Origin: Aurantimonas sp. Leaf443
Lineage (GTDB): Bacteria; Pseudomonadota; Alphaproteobacteria; Rhizobiales; Rhizobiaceae
Reading direction: 5' to 3'
Assembly: GCF_001425575.1 (NCBI RefSeq)
Contig: NZ_LMRD01000008.1
Span: 81,171-145,170 of the forward strand
DNA: 64,000 nucleotides
Within the stretch, counting starts at the first letter, position 1. Each line of letters begins with the position of its first letter. The translations under genes and the position numbers were made by a program. Of this stretch, positions 26,506-35,264 are shown piece by piece. Under the pieces are notes generated by a model. The model was not told the DNA's origin. It searched no databases and saw only the letters and a program-made list of their open reading frames with translations.

Positions 26506-28311
26506 ATGCAGACGCCGATGCAAGCTGCCAAGGAGCGTGCCCCTCCGAGTGCAGAAGACGTTCGCGCGCAGGTCCAGCGTATCGTCGCCGATCCGACATT
26601 CCCCGGAGCCGGGCGCTGCGGGGCTTTCCTCCGGTACGTGACGGAAGAGACCCTTGCCGGACGCGGGAAGCGGATCAAGGGCTACACGATCGCCACCGAA
26701 GTGTTCGGGCGCGGCGAGGACTTCTCGCAGGACGACCCCGTCGTCCGGATCGAGGCGGGCCGGCTGAGGCGGGCGCTCGAACTCTACTACCTGGCCGCCG
26801 GGAACGCCGACCCGATCCGGATCGACATCGCCAAGGGCGGCTATGTTCCAACCTTCTCCTGGCTGTCGGCCGCCGTTCCGCCCGAGGCTCCCGCGTCCGG
26901 CCCGCAGGCGCCCGAAATCGCGGTCGAACGGACGCGGCGGAGGGGCCGCATCGCCGTGTCGGCCTCCTCGGCGGCACTCGGTGCCGCCGGCATCGCAGTC
27001 GCCCTGGCGTGGTGGATCGCGCCGCCGCCGATGACGAACGACCCTGTCGGCAGCTTCGCCCCGGGGGGCCCCACCCTCGTCGTGGCCCCGTTCTCGGATC
27101 TCGGGGGAGGACCGGAGGCCGCGCTCTACGCGGCCGGCCTGACGGACGAACTCCTGACCGCCCTTCCGCGCTTCAAGGAACTGAAGGTGTTCGGCCGGGA
27201 CTCCTTCGCCCCCCCGCCGGACGCTTCGGGCGACCGTGTTCCCGTCGTCGAAACGGGCGCACGGTTCATCCTGGCGGGCGGCGTCCGGGTAGCAGGCCGG
27301 CAGGTCCGCGTCACGGCAAGACTCATGGAGACGGCATCGAGGGCGATCCTCTGGTCCACGACCTATGACGGGGACCTCGATGCCCGAAGCCTCTTCTCCA
27401 TCCAGAAGGAGGTGGCGGACAAGGTTGCGACCGCCATCGCCCAGCCCTACGGGATCATCGCCCGGACCGACACGGCGCAACCGCCTCCCGACGGCCTCGG
27501 TGCCTATGCCTGCACGCTGCGCTTCTACGCCTACCGCTCCGATCTCGGCGCCGCGCAGCATGCCGACGTCAGATCCTGTCTCGAGGACGCGGTGGCGCGT
27601 TCCCCAGGCTACGCGACCGCATGGGCCATGCTGTCCATGGTCTATCTCGACGAGGACCGCTTCCGATACAACCGGCGTTCCGACGCTCTGACGGCCGTCG
27701 ATCGAGCGCTTCAGGCGGCGAAACGAGCCGTCGAACTCGACCCGGAAAACGCCAGGGGATTGCAGGCGCTGATGACGGCCCTGTTCTTCTATCGACAGCC
27801 GCAGGAATCGCTGCGGGTGGGAGAGCGGGCGCTGGCGGTCAATCCCAACGACACCGAGTTGCTCAGCGAGTTCGGAAGCCGCCTTGCCCTCAGCGGACAA
27901 TGGGAACGCGGCGCGGCCATCATGGAAGAGGCGCTGTCGCGAAATCCCAATGCCTCCGGCTACTCCTGGGGTGCCCTGGCCTTGGCGAACTACATGCTGG
28001 GCAATTACGAGAAGGCGGCGTCCGAGATCCAACGGGCCGACATCCAGAAGTTCCCGCTGTTCCACGTGGTGGCGGCGATCATCCATGCCGAGCGCGGGAT
28101 GACGGAGGAGGCCCGCCGGGAAAGCCGGGCGTTCGCCCTCATGGGGTCGGACTATCTCGTCAACCTCACCACGGAACTGGAGACGCGGTTGGGACGCCCG
28201 CAGGACAGGGCCCGCATCCTCGCCGGCCTGCGCAAGGCCGGTCTCGAGCCGCGAGACGGTCCCGACGAGCAGCCATCGTCCACGGTCGCCGACAGTCTGC
28301 CGCCCGGCTGA
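26506..28311 (+). CDS. CadC/adenylate-cyclase-like TPR membrane protein
   Basis: About 601 residues. The N-terminal 110 residues (FLRYVTEETLAGRGKRIKG, then VFGRGEDF, DPVVRIEAGRLRRAL, IAKGGYVPTF) match the cytoplasmic domain found in many proteobacterial 'adenylate cyclase-like' TPR proteins. One membrane segment follows near residue 150 (IAVSASSAALGAAGIAVALAW), then a TolB-N/FlgO-like region (LVVAPFSDLGGG, LTDELLTALPRF) and about five TPR-like repeats. No cyclase catalytic core is present. The ATG at 26506 is preferred over 26464 because it follows AAAGGCGG. The function is unknown; it is a probable regulatory or envelope-sensing protein. Confidence 0.75.
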   Translation: MQTPMQAAKERAPPSAEDVRAQVQRIVADPTFPGAGRCGAFLRYVTEETLAGRGKRIKGYTIATEVFGRGEDFSQDDPVVRIEAGRLRRALELYYLAAGNADPIRIDIAKGGYVPTFSWLSAAVPPEAPASGPQAPEIAVERTRRRGRIAVSASSAALGAAGIAVALAWWIAPPPMTNDPVGSFAPGGPTLVVAPFSDLGGGPEAALYAAGLTDELLTALPRFKELKVFGRDSFAPPPDASGDRVPVVETGARFILAGGVRVAGRQVRVTARLMETASRAILWSTTYDGDLDARSLFSIQKEVADKVATAIAQPYGIIARTDTAQPPPDGLGAYACTLRFYAYRSDLGAAQHADVRSCLEDAVARSPGYATAWAMLSMVYLDEDRFRYNRRSDALTAVDRALQAAKRAVELDPENARGLQALMTALFFYRQPQESLRVGERALAVNPNDTELLSEFGSRLALSGQWERGAAIMEEALSRNPNASGYSWGALALANYMLGNYEKAASEIQRADIQKFPLFHVVAAIIHAERGMTEEARRESRAFALMGSDYLVNLTTELETRLGRPQDRARILAGLRKAGLEPRDGPDEQPSSTVADSLPPG

Positions 28312-28354
28312 TCCTCTCCGCGCAAGGCGAAGTTCGGACGGGCCGGTTTCCCGG

Positions 28355-30460
28355 TCAAACCCCGTCGGCCGCCACGGCCTGCGCCTCGTGGGTCTTGCGC
28401 AGGCGCATCGCCTCGCTGGCCGCCGGCCCTGCCCCCTTGTCATCCCCTGACACCTGGACCGTCGGCGTCGCGATCTTGATGCCGTTCTCGTCGAACGCCT
28501 TCTTGATCATCACGAAGGCCTTGCGCCTGATCCGGAACTGCTCGCCGGGTTTCGTCATCAGCTTCATCCTGAGGACGATCGCGAAGTCGCCGAAACTATC
28601 GACGCCCTGCATCTTCAAGGGCTCGATCGTGTTCGCGGCGAACTCCGGATCGGCGGCCAGCGCCTGGCCGACCTTCTTGATGAGACGACGCGCGAGATCG
28701 ACATCCGTGTCGTAGGTGACGTTGATCGTCATCTTGTCGATCACCCAGTCCCGGCTCATGTTCTCGACGGCGCCGAGATCGCCGAACGGCACGGTGAAGA
28801 TCGGCCCCCGGTGGTGGCGCAGGCGCACGGAGCGCAGGCTGAACGATTCGACCGTGCCCTTGTAGCTGCCGCTCTGGATGTACTCGCCGACACGGAACGC
28901 GTCGTCGAGCATGAAGAAGACGCCGCTGAGAATGTCCTTCACGAGCGTCTGCGAGCCAAACCCGATGGCGACGCCGAAGATGCCCGCGCCCGCGATCAGG
29001 GGGCCGATCGCGATGCCGAGTCCCGACAGCACCGTCAGCACCGTCACGACGGCGATGAACACGGCGAGCGTGTTGCGGAAGAGCGGCAGCAAGGTCCGCA
29101 ATCGGCTCTTGCGGGCCGCCCCCGCGGCGGAGGCCGTCGCGTCGGATGTCTGGACCTGCCGCTCGATGATCGCCTTGCAGACCTGCCAGAGCATGTCGGC
29201 GACCAGGAGGATGACGAGGCCCTGCAGGATGCCCCCGATGAGGGTCTCGAAACGGTCCCCGCCGGCCCGCGCCGCCACGCTGAACCGCCAGGCATAGGCC
29301 AGCCAGCCGATGGCGAGCGCGATGACCAGGGCCCGGACGCCGCGGACGATCAGGACGTTGATCACGGCACCCGACAGTCCGACCGACCCGCGCCTTTCCG
29401 CCAGCGATGCCGCCGCGCGACCCGTGGCCGACAGGATCGGCGGAAGGACGAGGAGATAGATGCCGAGCCAGAGCAGCCCGTGGAAGCCCGCGACCCAAAC
29501 CAGCCAGAGAAGCCCGAGATAGAGGGTCAGAAGGACGTTCGTGGCAGGGACATGGCGGCCCGTTGCCACGGGCCGACGCCAGACGGCTTCGGTCGCGATC
29601 GCGAGCAGGGCGAGGCCGAATGCGTAGGCGACGAGTTGGATCACCTCGCTCGAGAAGCCGAGGTCCGGCAACAGGTTCACGGTCGCCCAGGCGAACAGGA
29701 AGGACCCGAGAAAGACACGGATCCTGCGGGACCAGTAGAGGCTCCGACCCTCGTCGTCGGAGATCGGCACGGCGCCGCTGGGTGGAACGGCGACAGCCGG
29801 CCGGCCCAATGTCGCCACCAGCCTCACGGCGGCCAGGACGATGCGCAAGGCGATGAAGGCGAAGAGGTAGGTGAGGACCACGCGGCGCAGCAAAGGCGGC
29901 CAGCCGAAGCTCAGGAAAGTGCCGACGGTCACGACCACGAAGACCAGGAGAGGCAGGATCTCACCGAGAAGGGCACTGCTCGACGCGGGAGCGCCGACCT
30001 CGTCGGCCGCGCGCGTCGATCTCAAGGCACGTCGAACCAGTGTCTCTCCGCACAGGCCTATCGCGCCGAGGATCGCGAGGATGAAGATCACCTTGCCGGG
30101 CCGGCCCGCGTTGATGTCCCGGGACACGATCCGCGCGGCGCCAGCGATCTCGGCGGGAATGCGGGGGATGGCTCGTTTCAGCGTGGCGAAACGCCCGCGC
30201 ACCATCGCCTCGAAGGCCGTGACGCTCGACAGGACCGATGCCGTCGGAGGCGGGGCGTCAAGTCTTTCGGCGGCGGGCACGACATCCGCCGCCTGGGGTG
30301 CCTTCGTCGCCAGGATCGACCGGATCTCGGGATCGTTCAGGAGTTCGATGAGCGCCTCGATCTTCGCCTGCTGCGGTGCAGGTTGAGCCATGCCTCTCGG
30401 GGTTGACGCGCCGAGGCATACGACCGCGAGGATCAGCCACACGGACCTCCAGCGCATCAT
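28355..30460 (-). CDS. Large MscS-family mechanosensitive channel
   Basis: A 701-residue protein with a signal peptide (ending RGMAQ near residue 25), a short periplasmic region (ALIELLNDPEIRSIL), about ten membrane segments and a C-terminal MscS core. The pore helix is GAGIFGVAIGFGSQTLVKDILSG; the beta domain begins FRVGEYIQSGSYKGTVE. A soluble C-terminal domain and a basic tail follow. Its ATG at 30460 overlaps the stop of the DUF2955 gene. It is the last gene of the envelope cluster and would release osmolytes on membrane tension or act as a gated conduit. Confidence 0.9.
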   Translation of the reverse strand: MMRWRSVWLILAVVCLGASTPRGMAQPAPQQAKIEALIELLNDPEIRSILATKAPQAADVVPAAERLDAPPPTASVLSSVTAFEAMVRGRFATLKRAIPRIPAEIAGAARIVSRDINAGRPGKVIFILAILGAIGLCGETLVRRALRSTRAADEVGAPASSSALLGEILPLLVFVVVTVGTFLSFGWPPLLRRVVLTYLFAFIALRIVLAAVRLVATLGRPAVAVPPSGAVPISDDEGRSLYWSRRIRVFLGSFLFAWATVNLLPDLGFSSEVIQLVAYAFGLALLAIATEAVWRRPVATGRHVPATNVLLTLYLGLLWLVWVAGFHGLLWLGIYLLVLPPILSATGRAAASLAERRGSVGLSGAVINVLIVRGVRALVIALAIGWLAYAWRFSVAARAGGDRFETLIGGILQGLVILLVADMLWQVCKAIIERQVQTSDATASAAGAARKSRLRTLLPLFRNTLAVFIAVVTVLTVLSGLGIAIGPLIAGAGIFGVAIGFGSQTLVKDILSGVFFMLDDAFRVGEYIQSGSYKGTVESFSLRSVRLRHHRGPIFTVPFGDLGAVENMSRDWVIDKMTINVTYDTDVDLARRLIKKVGQALAADPEFAANTIEPLKMQGVDSFGDFAIVLRMKLMTKPGEQFRIRRKAFVMIKKAFDENGIKIATPTVQVSGDDKGAGPAASEAMRLRKTHEAQAVAADGV

Positions 30461-31518
30461 GCGACCTCCAAGGTCTGGAGCGACCGGGAGGCCGGACGTG
30501 ACCTCGGCCACAGGAGCGCGCCCATGAGCATCGCATAGGCGATGGCGACGACGATGTAGCCGATCCGCATGGAGAAGGACTCGGCCGCCGTCCCAGGAAG
30601 GGGCGAGACACCCGCCCCGAAGATCAGGAGAAACGTCGTGAGCGCTCCCGCATGGACCTTCGCGCTCGCTGAGGGCAGCGCCGCCCTCCCGCCGAAGACG
30701 AGGCCCGCAAGCAAGACGAGCACGACCATCGACAGGAGCGACGGACGGATCTCGAGGAGGACGAAGGCCAGCGAAGCCGCGATCCCTCCCAGCAGATTGA
30801 CGAGGACGAGGCCGACGGAGGCGCGCGCGCCGGCGGAGATGTCGACCTGGGTCTGGATCGAGGCGACGGTGATGGGAATGACCATCGCCGTCGCCCACTC
30901 GTCCTTGATCAGGCAGATGGTGACGATCAGGAGGAGGATGACCGTATCGGCGGCAGCGCGGGCCGTCGGGCGCGGATGAACGAGCCGCGCCGCCGGAGCC
31001 GCGTCGACCCCGCCTCGGTCGGGAAGCACGGCATGGGCCAGCCAGGCGAGGACGATCCCGGTCCCGATGCCATGGGCGAGGATCGCAAGGGCGGACGATC
31101 CGAGATCCCGATGCAGGATCGTCAGCAGCGGGATCATGATCCCGACCACCAGCATGAGGAAGACGGCCGCGCCGCCCTTGCCGCTCGCCTGGGCGTGGAA
31201 ACAGGCGAAGAAGAACAGGCCGAGCAGGGGAAGGAGGACCAGGGGGCGCTCCGCCGTGGCCACGGTGACGAACTCGAGGATCGATCCCGCGACCAGCACG
31301 ACGAGGAGCATCCCGGCCGCCTTGCCGATCGGGAGCGGTCGTGACCTTGCGATCAGGAACTGTGCCGCGAACAACGGTCCGAGAAACGGGATGACGTCGC
31401 CCGACGCCACCGCCCAGGTGAAGCCGACGGATACCGCAAGCGCGATCCGCAGCCCCTTGCGCGTCGCCGGCGCGACGGTTGGAGAAGGGGCGCCGGATGA
31501 ACGAGCGCTAGCTGGCAT
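30457..31518 (-). CDS. DUF2955 / FUSC-like inner-membrane permease
   Basis: A 353-residue protein with two blocks of about five hydrophobic segments each (first near residues 20-160, second 195-340), the layout of FUSC/aromatic acid exporter-like proteins and DUF2955. Landmarks are RIALAVSVGFTWAVASGDVIPFLGPLFAAQ-like opening and LLIVTICLIKDEWATAMVIPI. It overlaps the HlyD-type gene by 11 nt and the MscS gene by 4 nt. DUF2955 proteins pair with HlyD-type fusion proteins in presumed efflux pumps. The substrate is unknown. Confidence 0.8.
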   Translation of the reverse strand: MPASARSSGAPSPTVAPATRKGLRIALAVSVGFTWAVASGDVIPFLGPLFAAQFLIARSRPLPIGKAAGMLLVVLVAGSILEFVTVATAERPLVLLPLLGLFFFACFHAQASGKGGAAVFLMLVVGIMIPLLTILHRDLGSSALAILAHGIGTGIVLAWLAHAVLPDRGGVDAAPAARLVHPRPTARAAADTVILLLIVTICLIKDEWATAMVIPITVASIQTQVDISAGARASVGLVLVNLLGGIAASLAFVLLEIRPSLLSMVVLVLLAGLVFGGRAALPSASAKVHAGALTTFLLIFGAGVSPLPGTAAESFSMRIGYIVVAIAYAMLMGALLWPRSRPASRSLQTLEVA

Positions 31519-32647
31519 AGGTGAGATACGACACGAGCCGCATCCAGTAGCGCCCGACGGCGTTCGTGACGGGATGGTCGCCCGTGTAGACGACGACATT
31601 GGCCTGCGACCCGTAGCGGACGCCCTTCGGAAGGCCGTCGTCGAGTGTCAGGCGCACGGGAAAGCTCTGGGGTGTCCGGATCCAGCCGCTTTCCGTCGAG
31701 ACCTTGGGAAGACCGGTGCGCGGATCGACGCTGCCCTGAGCCACTCCGAGCCCGACGCTTTCGACCGTCGCGTCGAACAGCTTGCCGGGAAGGACATCGA
31801 ACAGCACCTCGGCCCGGCTGCCGGAGGCGATCCTTTCGAGACTGTTTTCCTTGAAGGCGGCCGTCACCCAGATCGTGTTCACGTCGATGAAGGTCATCGC
31901 GCTCTGCCCGGCGCCGACGACGCTGCCCACGGAGAGCTGGAGGTTCGTGACGACCCCGTCCGCCGGCGCGATGACGGTCGTGCGCAGGAGATCGAGTTGG
32001 GCGCGCTCGAGCGTGGCGAGCGCTTCCTGAAGCTGCGGGTTGTTGTCGCCCGCGGGGCCCAGAGCCTCGCGGGCCTGTGCCAGGGACGCCTCCGCCGCGA
32101 CCACGGCTGCATTCCGCTGCTCCAGTTCCGCCACGGCCGTATCGCGTTTGGCCTTCGGAGAGACCTTGCGCTTGACGAGCTCTTCGGCGCGGTTCGCCTC
32201 CTCCTCGGCGTTGTTCCGCGCCGCCCGCGCTTCCACCACCTTGGCCTGTGCGACATCGACCGAGGCCGTCGACGCACCGATCGTCTGGCCGACCTGAGCA
32301 AGACGCGCCTCGGCCTGAGCCACCGCCAGCTCGTAGGGTCGCGGGTCGATCCGGAAGAGCATCTGGCCGGGCGCGACCCTCGAGTTGTCGGCCGCTCCGA
32401 CCTCGACAACCCGGCCGGCGACCTCCGGGGCGATGCCGACGACATAGGCCTGCACAGTCGCCTGGGAGGAGGACGGCGTCCGCCGCTCCACGAAGATCGC
32501 CACCACCATCAGGACAGTGGCCAGAAGGACGACCGCAATCGCGACGGGCCTCAACGGATTGCTCCCGCGAATGTCCGGCTCCTTGTCCCGGACGGGTCCG
32601 GTTTGGGTCACGTCGCCCGCCGACATGCGGCTTCCCCGGTCGGTCAT
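31508..32647 (-). CDS. HlyD/EmrA-type membrane fusion protein
   Basis: About 379 residues. A single membrane segment at roughly residues 35-55 (PVAIAVVLLATVLMVVAIFV) is followed by the biotinyl-lipoyl half-motif VQAYVVGIAPEVAGRVVEV, a long alpha-helical hairpin rich in Ala/Glu (residues 110-205), the second half-motif TTVIAPADGVVTNLQLSVG and a beta-barrel domain. The start is either 32647 or 32626, the latter with a better GGGGAA ribosome site. It is periplasmic and bridges the DUF2955 permease to an outer-membrane channel not encoded here. Confidence 0.88.
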   Translation of the reverse strand: MTDRGSRMSAGDVTQTGPVRDKEPDIRGSNPLRPVAIAVVLLATVLMVVAIFVERRTPSSSQATVQAYVVGIAPEVAGRVVEVGAADNSRVAPGQMLFRIDPRPYELAVAQAEARLAQVGQTIGASTASVDVAQAKVVEARAARNNAEEEANRAEELVKRKVSPKAKRDTAVAELEQRNAAVVAAEASLAQAREALGPAGDNNPQLQEALATLERAQLDLLRTTVIAPADGVVTNLQLSVGSVVGAGQSAMTFIDVNTIWVTAAFKENSLERIASGSRAEVLFDVLPGKLFDATVESVGLGVAQGSVDPRTGLPKVSTESGWIRTPQSFPVRLTLDDGLPKGVRYGSQANVVVYTGDHPVTNAVGRYWMRLVSYLTYAS

Positions 32648-32652
32648 CGCGA

Positions 32653-33180
32653 TCAGCCGAGATCCGACACGGGATCGGCCACTCTGGCCGTGCGGATGAA
32701 CAGCGCCCGGATCTTTTCCCAGAAGTTGCCCCCGAGCACGAAGATGCTGGCGACCAGCATCACGTCGCCCAGCAACTGGAGCTGCCAGAGGTTCGGCCGC
32801 AGCCCCGGCGCGACCGCGTCGAGATAGGGCTCCAGCCATGCGGTGAAGATCGGCAGGCAGAACATGACGAGACCGACCACGTGCCGGGTCGGGCTGACGA
32901 TGCCGTCGGACTTGAGACGGGGCATGTAGCCGCCGATGATGCCCTTCAGCTCCTGGAACCCGGCCTTGCCCATCACGGCGATGGTGAGAAGAAGGATGAT
33001 CTTGTTGCCGACGAAGATCACGCCGGTGACGGTGGCGACCTTGCTCGGCGACAGTCCGGACGCCGCGGCGACCGGGATGAGCAGGACCATCACGATCATC
33101 AGGCAGAACAGGGCGACGCCGCATTTGAAGCGCCATCCGCGGCCCGTGGTTTCCGGGCCTGCCGTCGCGTGCGAACTCAT
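32653..33180 (-). CDS. 'Transporter suffix' domain membrane protein
   Basis: A 175-residue protein with four hydrophobic segments (CGVALFCLMIVMVLLIPVAA, VTGVIFVGNKIILLLTIAVMG, HVVGLVMFCLPIFTAWL, LLGDVMLVASIFVLGGNFW). It resembles the small 'transporter suffix' family that accompanies HlyD-DUF2955 pairs. The ATG at 33180 has a perfect AGGAGG nine nt upstream. It ends 5 nt before the HlyD gene. Its molecular role is not known. Confidence 0.75.
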   Translation of the reverse strand: MSSHATAGPETTGRGWRFKCGVALFCLMIVMVLLIPVAAASGLSPSKVATVTGVIFVGNKIILLLTIAVMGKAGFQELKGIIGGYMPRLKSDGIVSPTRHVVGLVMFCLPIFTAWLEPYLDAVAPGLRPNLWQLQLLGDVMLVASIFVLGGNFWEKIRALFIRTARVADPVSDLG

Positions 33181-33326
33181 GGTCCTTGCCTCCTCATGAC
33201 ACTGGCGCATCCGATGAACCGACGCTTCGCGGGCCCTCCATTCGGATTGCATGGCGTCGCGAAGCCTTGAGGGGCGAGCGGCGAGACGAACCGCCTGAAC
33301 GGAGCGGGCCGGTCGCGACCGGGGTC

Positions 33327-34592
33327 CTATGTCGTCGGCTTCGCGCGGCCCGGCACGAGCGACTGCGAGGGTTCGCTTTCGAGAATGCGCTCGAGCTCGC
33401 GTCCGTCCGCCGCGCGGGACGTCCCTGTCGCGGCCGCATTGGCGGCATCGATCGGCGCGGTGGCGACAGTCGCCGCCGCGGCTCCGACGGCGGCCGTCGT
33501 TCCCGCGACCAGCACCGTCGCCCCCTCCAGGAGACCGATATCCTTGCCCGAGAGGGTCTGCCCCCTCGCGAGGCGGCCGCCGATGAGTTGGACGATCTGC
33601 GGACTCTCCGCGAATTTGCCGTGGTTCAGGCTGTCGGGGGTCTTCAGCTTGGTGAGGTCGACGACGGTGATGCCCGCGCGCTCCAGCTTCGCCTTGTAGG
33701 GTTCGGCCGACGGGTCGATCCTGCCAAGGCGATCGACATTGCCGGAGATCAGCCGCGATGCGGCCAACGCCCGGTCGTCCTGGGACACGAAGATCGTGAA
33801 TCTCGGACGCGGCTCGCTCAGTTCCACGAATTGGCGGGCGAACACGTCGACGTCGATGTCGGGCGAGGCGAGGATGACGTTGACGATCTTCGGGTCGACC
33901 CGGCCGTCCCGGATCGCCATCTGCCGGAGCGACTCCATCGCGAGCCACGTTCCCATGGAATGGGCGAGGACGGTGATGTCCTTCACCGACGGATCCCGTG
34001 CCAGATAGCGCAGCGTGTTCTCGAAGGCGGTCCTCGAGAAGTTCGTGCTCTCCTTGTCGTAGTTGTAGTCCCGAAGCTTGGCCCGCGACGGCCAGGTGAA
34101 CATGATCGGCGTCACGTCGGCGCCGGAGTCGTGGACGATCTGCGCGTACCGGAAGACGGCGTCCTCGTAGGTGTTGTTGAAGCCGTGAACGAAGACGAGG
34201 GCGTGGCCCCCCTTGCCGTGCCGCCTGAACCAGTCGAGACCCTGTTCGGCGCTCGTCATCGCGTTGACGGAGGTGACGGCGAAATCCGTCTCCGGATTGG
34301 GCGGCAGTCGCTCGGGCCATTGCACGTCGCCGATCTTGCGGCCGGAGCCGGCCGGGATCGAGACGGTGATGTCGGTCAGCGACGGCTGCGGGCTGCGCTC
34401 CCCGTTGAAGAGGGTCGACGGGTTGTTCGACGCCAGGCGCGTGGTCGCCACCAGCATCTCGACCTGGACCGCCGTCGGCGATCGGGACGCGAGGGCGACG
34501 GGCGTCATGACACCCTTGGGGTGGCCTGCGCAGGATGCCGCCACCAGTGCGGCAGTCACGACCGCTAGAGGGCGGGTCCAGGTGGATGACAT
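33327..34592 (-). CDS. DUF900 alpha/beta-hydrolase lipoprotein
   Basis: A 421-residue protein. The lipobox is ALVAASC with lipidated Cys21. The DUF900 hydrolase fold follows: VFVHGFNNTYEDAVFRYAQI (oxyanion loop), nucleophile elbow LAHSMGTW, acid and late His regions. A Gly/Ala-rich hydrophobic stretch near residue 350-390 (TVLVAGTTAAVGAAAATVATAP) could be a second membrane anchor or linker. It is upstream of the four-gene DUF2955 cluster by 146 nt, same strand. Possible substrates are lipids or cell-envelope esters; unproven. Confidence 0.8.
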   Translation of the reverse strand: MSSTWTRPLAVVTAALVAASCAGHPKGVMTPVALASRSPTAVQVEMLVATTRLASNNPSTLFNGERSPQPSLTDITVSIPAGSGRKIGDVQWPERLPPNPETDFAVTSVNAMTSAEQGLDWFRRHGKGGHALVFVHGFNNTYEDAVFRYAQIVHDSGADVTPIMFTWPSRAKLRDYNYDKESTNFSRTAFENTLRYLARDPSVKDITVLAHSMGTWLAMESLRQMAIRDGRVDPKIVNVILASPDIDVDVFARQFVELSEPRPRFTIFVSQDDRALAASRLISGNVDRLGRIDPSAEPYKAKLERAGITVVDLTKLKTPDSLNHGKFAESPQIVQLIGGRLARGQTLSGKDIGLLEGATVLVAGTTAAVGAAAATVATAPIDAANAAATGTSRAADGRELERILESEPSQSLVPGRAKPTT

Positions 34593-34782
34593 TCGCCATG
34601 GCCTTGCGGGCAGGCGGGAAATCCGCCGGTCCGTTCGGGCTGGAGTGTCACGGAAGAGCGCCTTGTCCTGAAGTAGGTTACTGTATGTTACGTCACGCTG
34701 GCGGCCCGAAGGACAGGGCGAGGACCGCGTCCCGCAGGGGCCCCGGGGGCAGGCTGCGAACCGGCACCGACCGGGGCGGCGG

Positions 34783-35190
34783 TCAGTCCGCGCGGCTGAT
34801 CTCGACCGTCACCTCGCCGGGGCGATCGAAGATAGACACGTCGCCCTCGACCTGTCCGAGGATGACGATGCCGGGCCGAGGCACGCGTCCGTCCCGGTAG
34901 TAGATGACGAAGTCGCCCGAGCTCCAGAGGCCGAGCGTTCCAGCCGCGAACGCGCGCTGACGCGCCGCTTGCGGGAGGGCCGACGGCAGGTATCCGGTCT
35001 TCTCCTGGCGGAGATGGTCCCGCATCTCGATGCGCAGCGGCAGCATCTCCAGGAGGGCCGCGGCGGCGGCGTTGTCCTCCATGGTGGCGGTAACGCTGCT
35101 GAAGGGCGATGCGATCTCGATGCGGTCCTGGCTCATGGCGGCTCCCGTCGCGGCAAGGAGTGCCGCCGTTGCGATGATGGTCCTCAGCAT
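34783..35190 (-). CDS. Secreted cyclophilin-like fold protein
   Basis: A 135-residue protein with a signal peptide (about residues 1-20, ATGAAMSQ). The rest matches the small bacterial cyclophilin-like family: LPLRIEMRDHLRQEKTGYLP, then LGLWSSGDFVIYYRDGRVPRPGIVILGQV. Proline isomerase activity is generally not demonstrated for this family. It is 74 nt downstream of the alpha/beta hydrolase gene, same strand, and is often found beside such hydrolases and MFS genes. Confidence 0.8.
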   Translation of the reverse strand: MLRTIIATAALLAATGAAMSQDRIEIASPFSSVTATMEDNAAAAALLEMLPLRIEMRDHLRQEKTGYLPSALPQAARQRAFAAGTLGLWSSGDFVIYYRDGRVPRPGIVILGQVEGDVSIFDRPGEVTVEISRAD

Positions 35191-35264
35191 GCGTTCGGTC
35201 TCCGGCGTGTTCGGCGGCGGAAGGAGCGCGCCGGCGGGCGCCCTCCTCCGCTCGTCGTTTCGGG

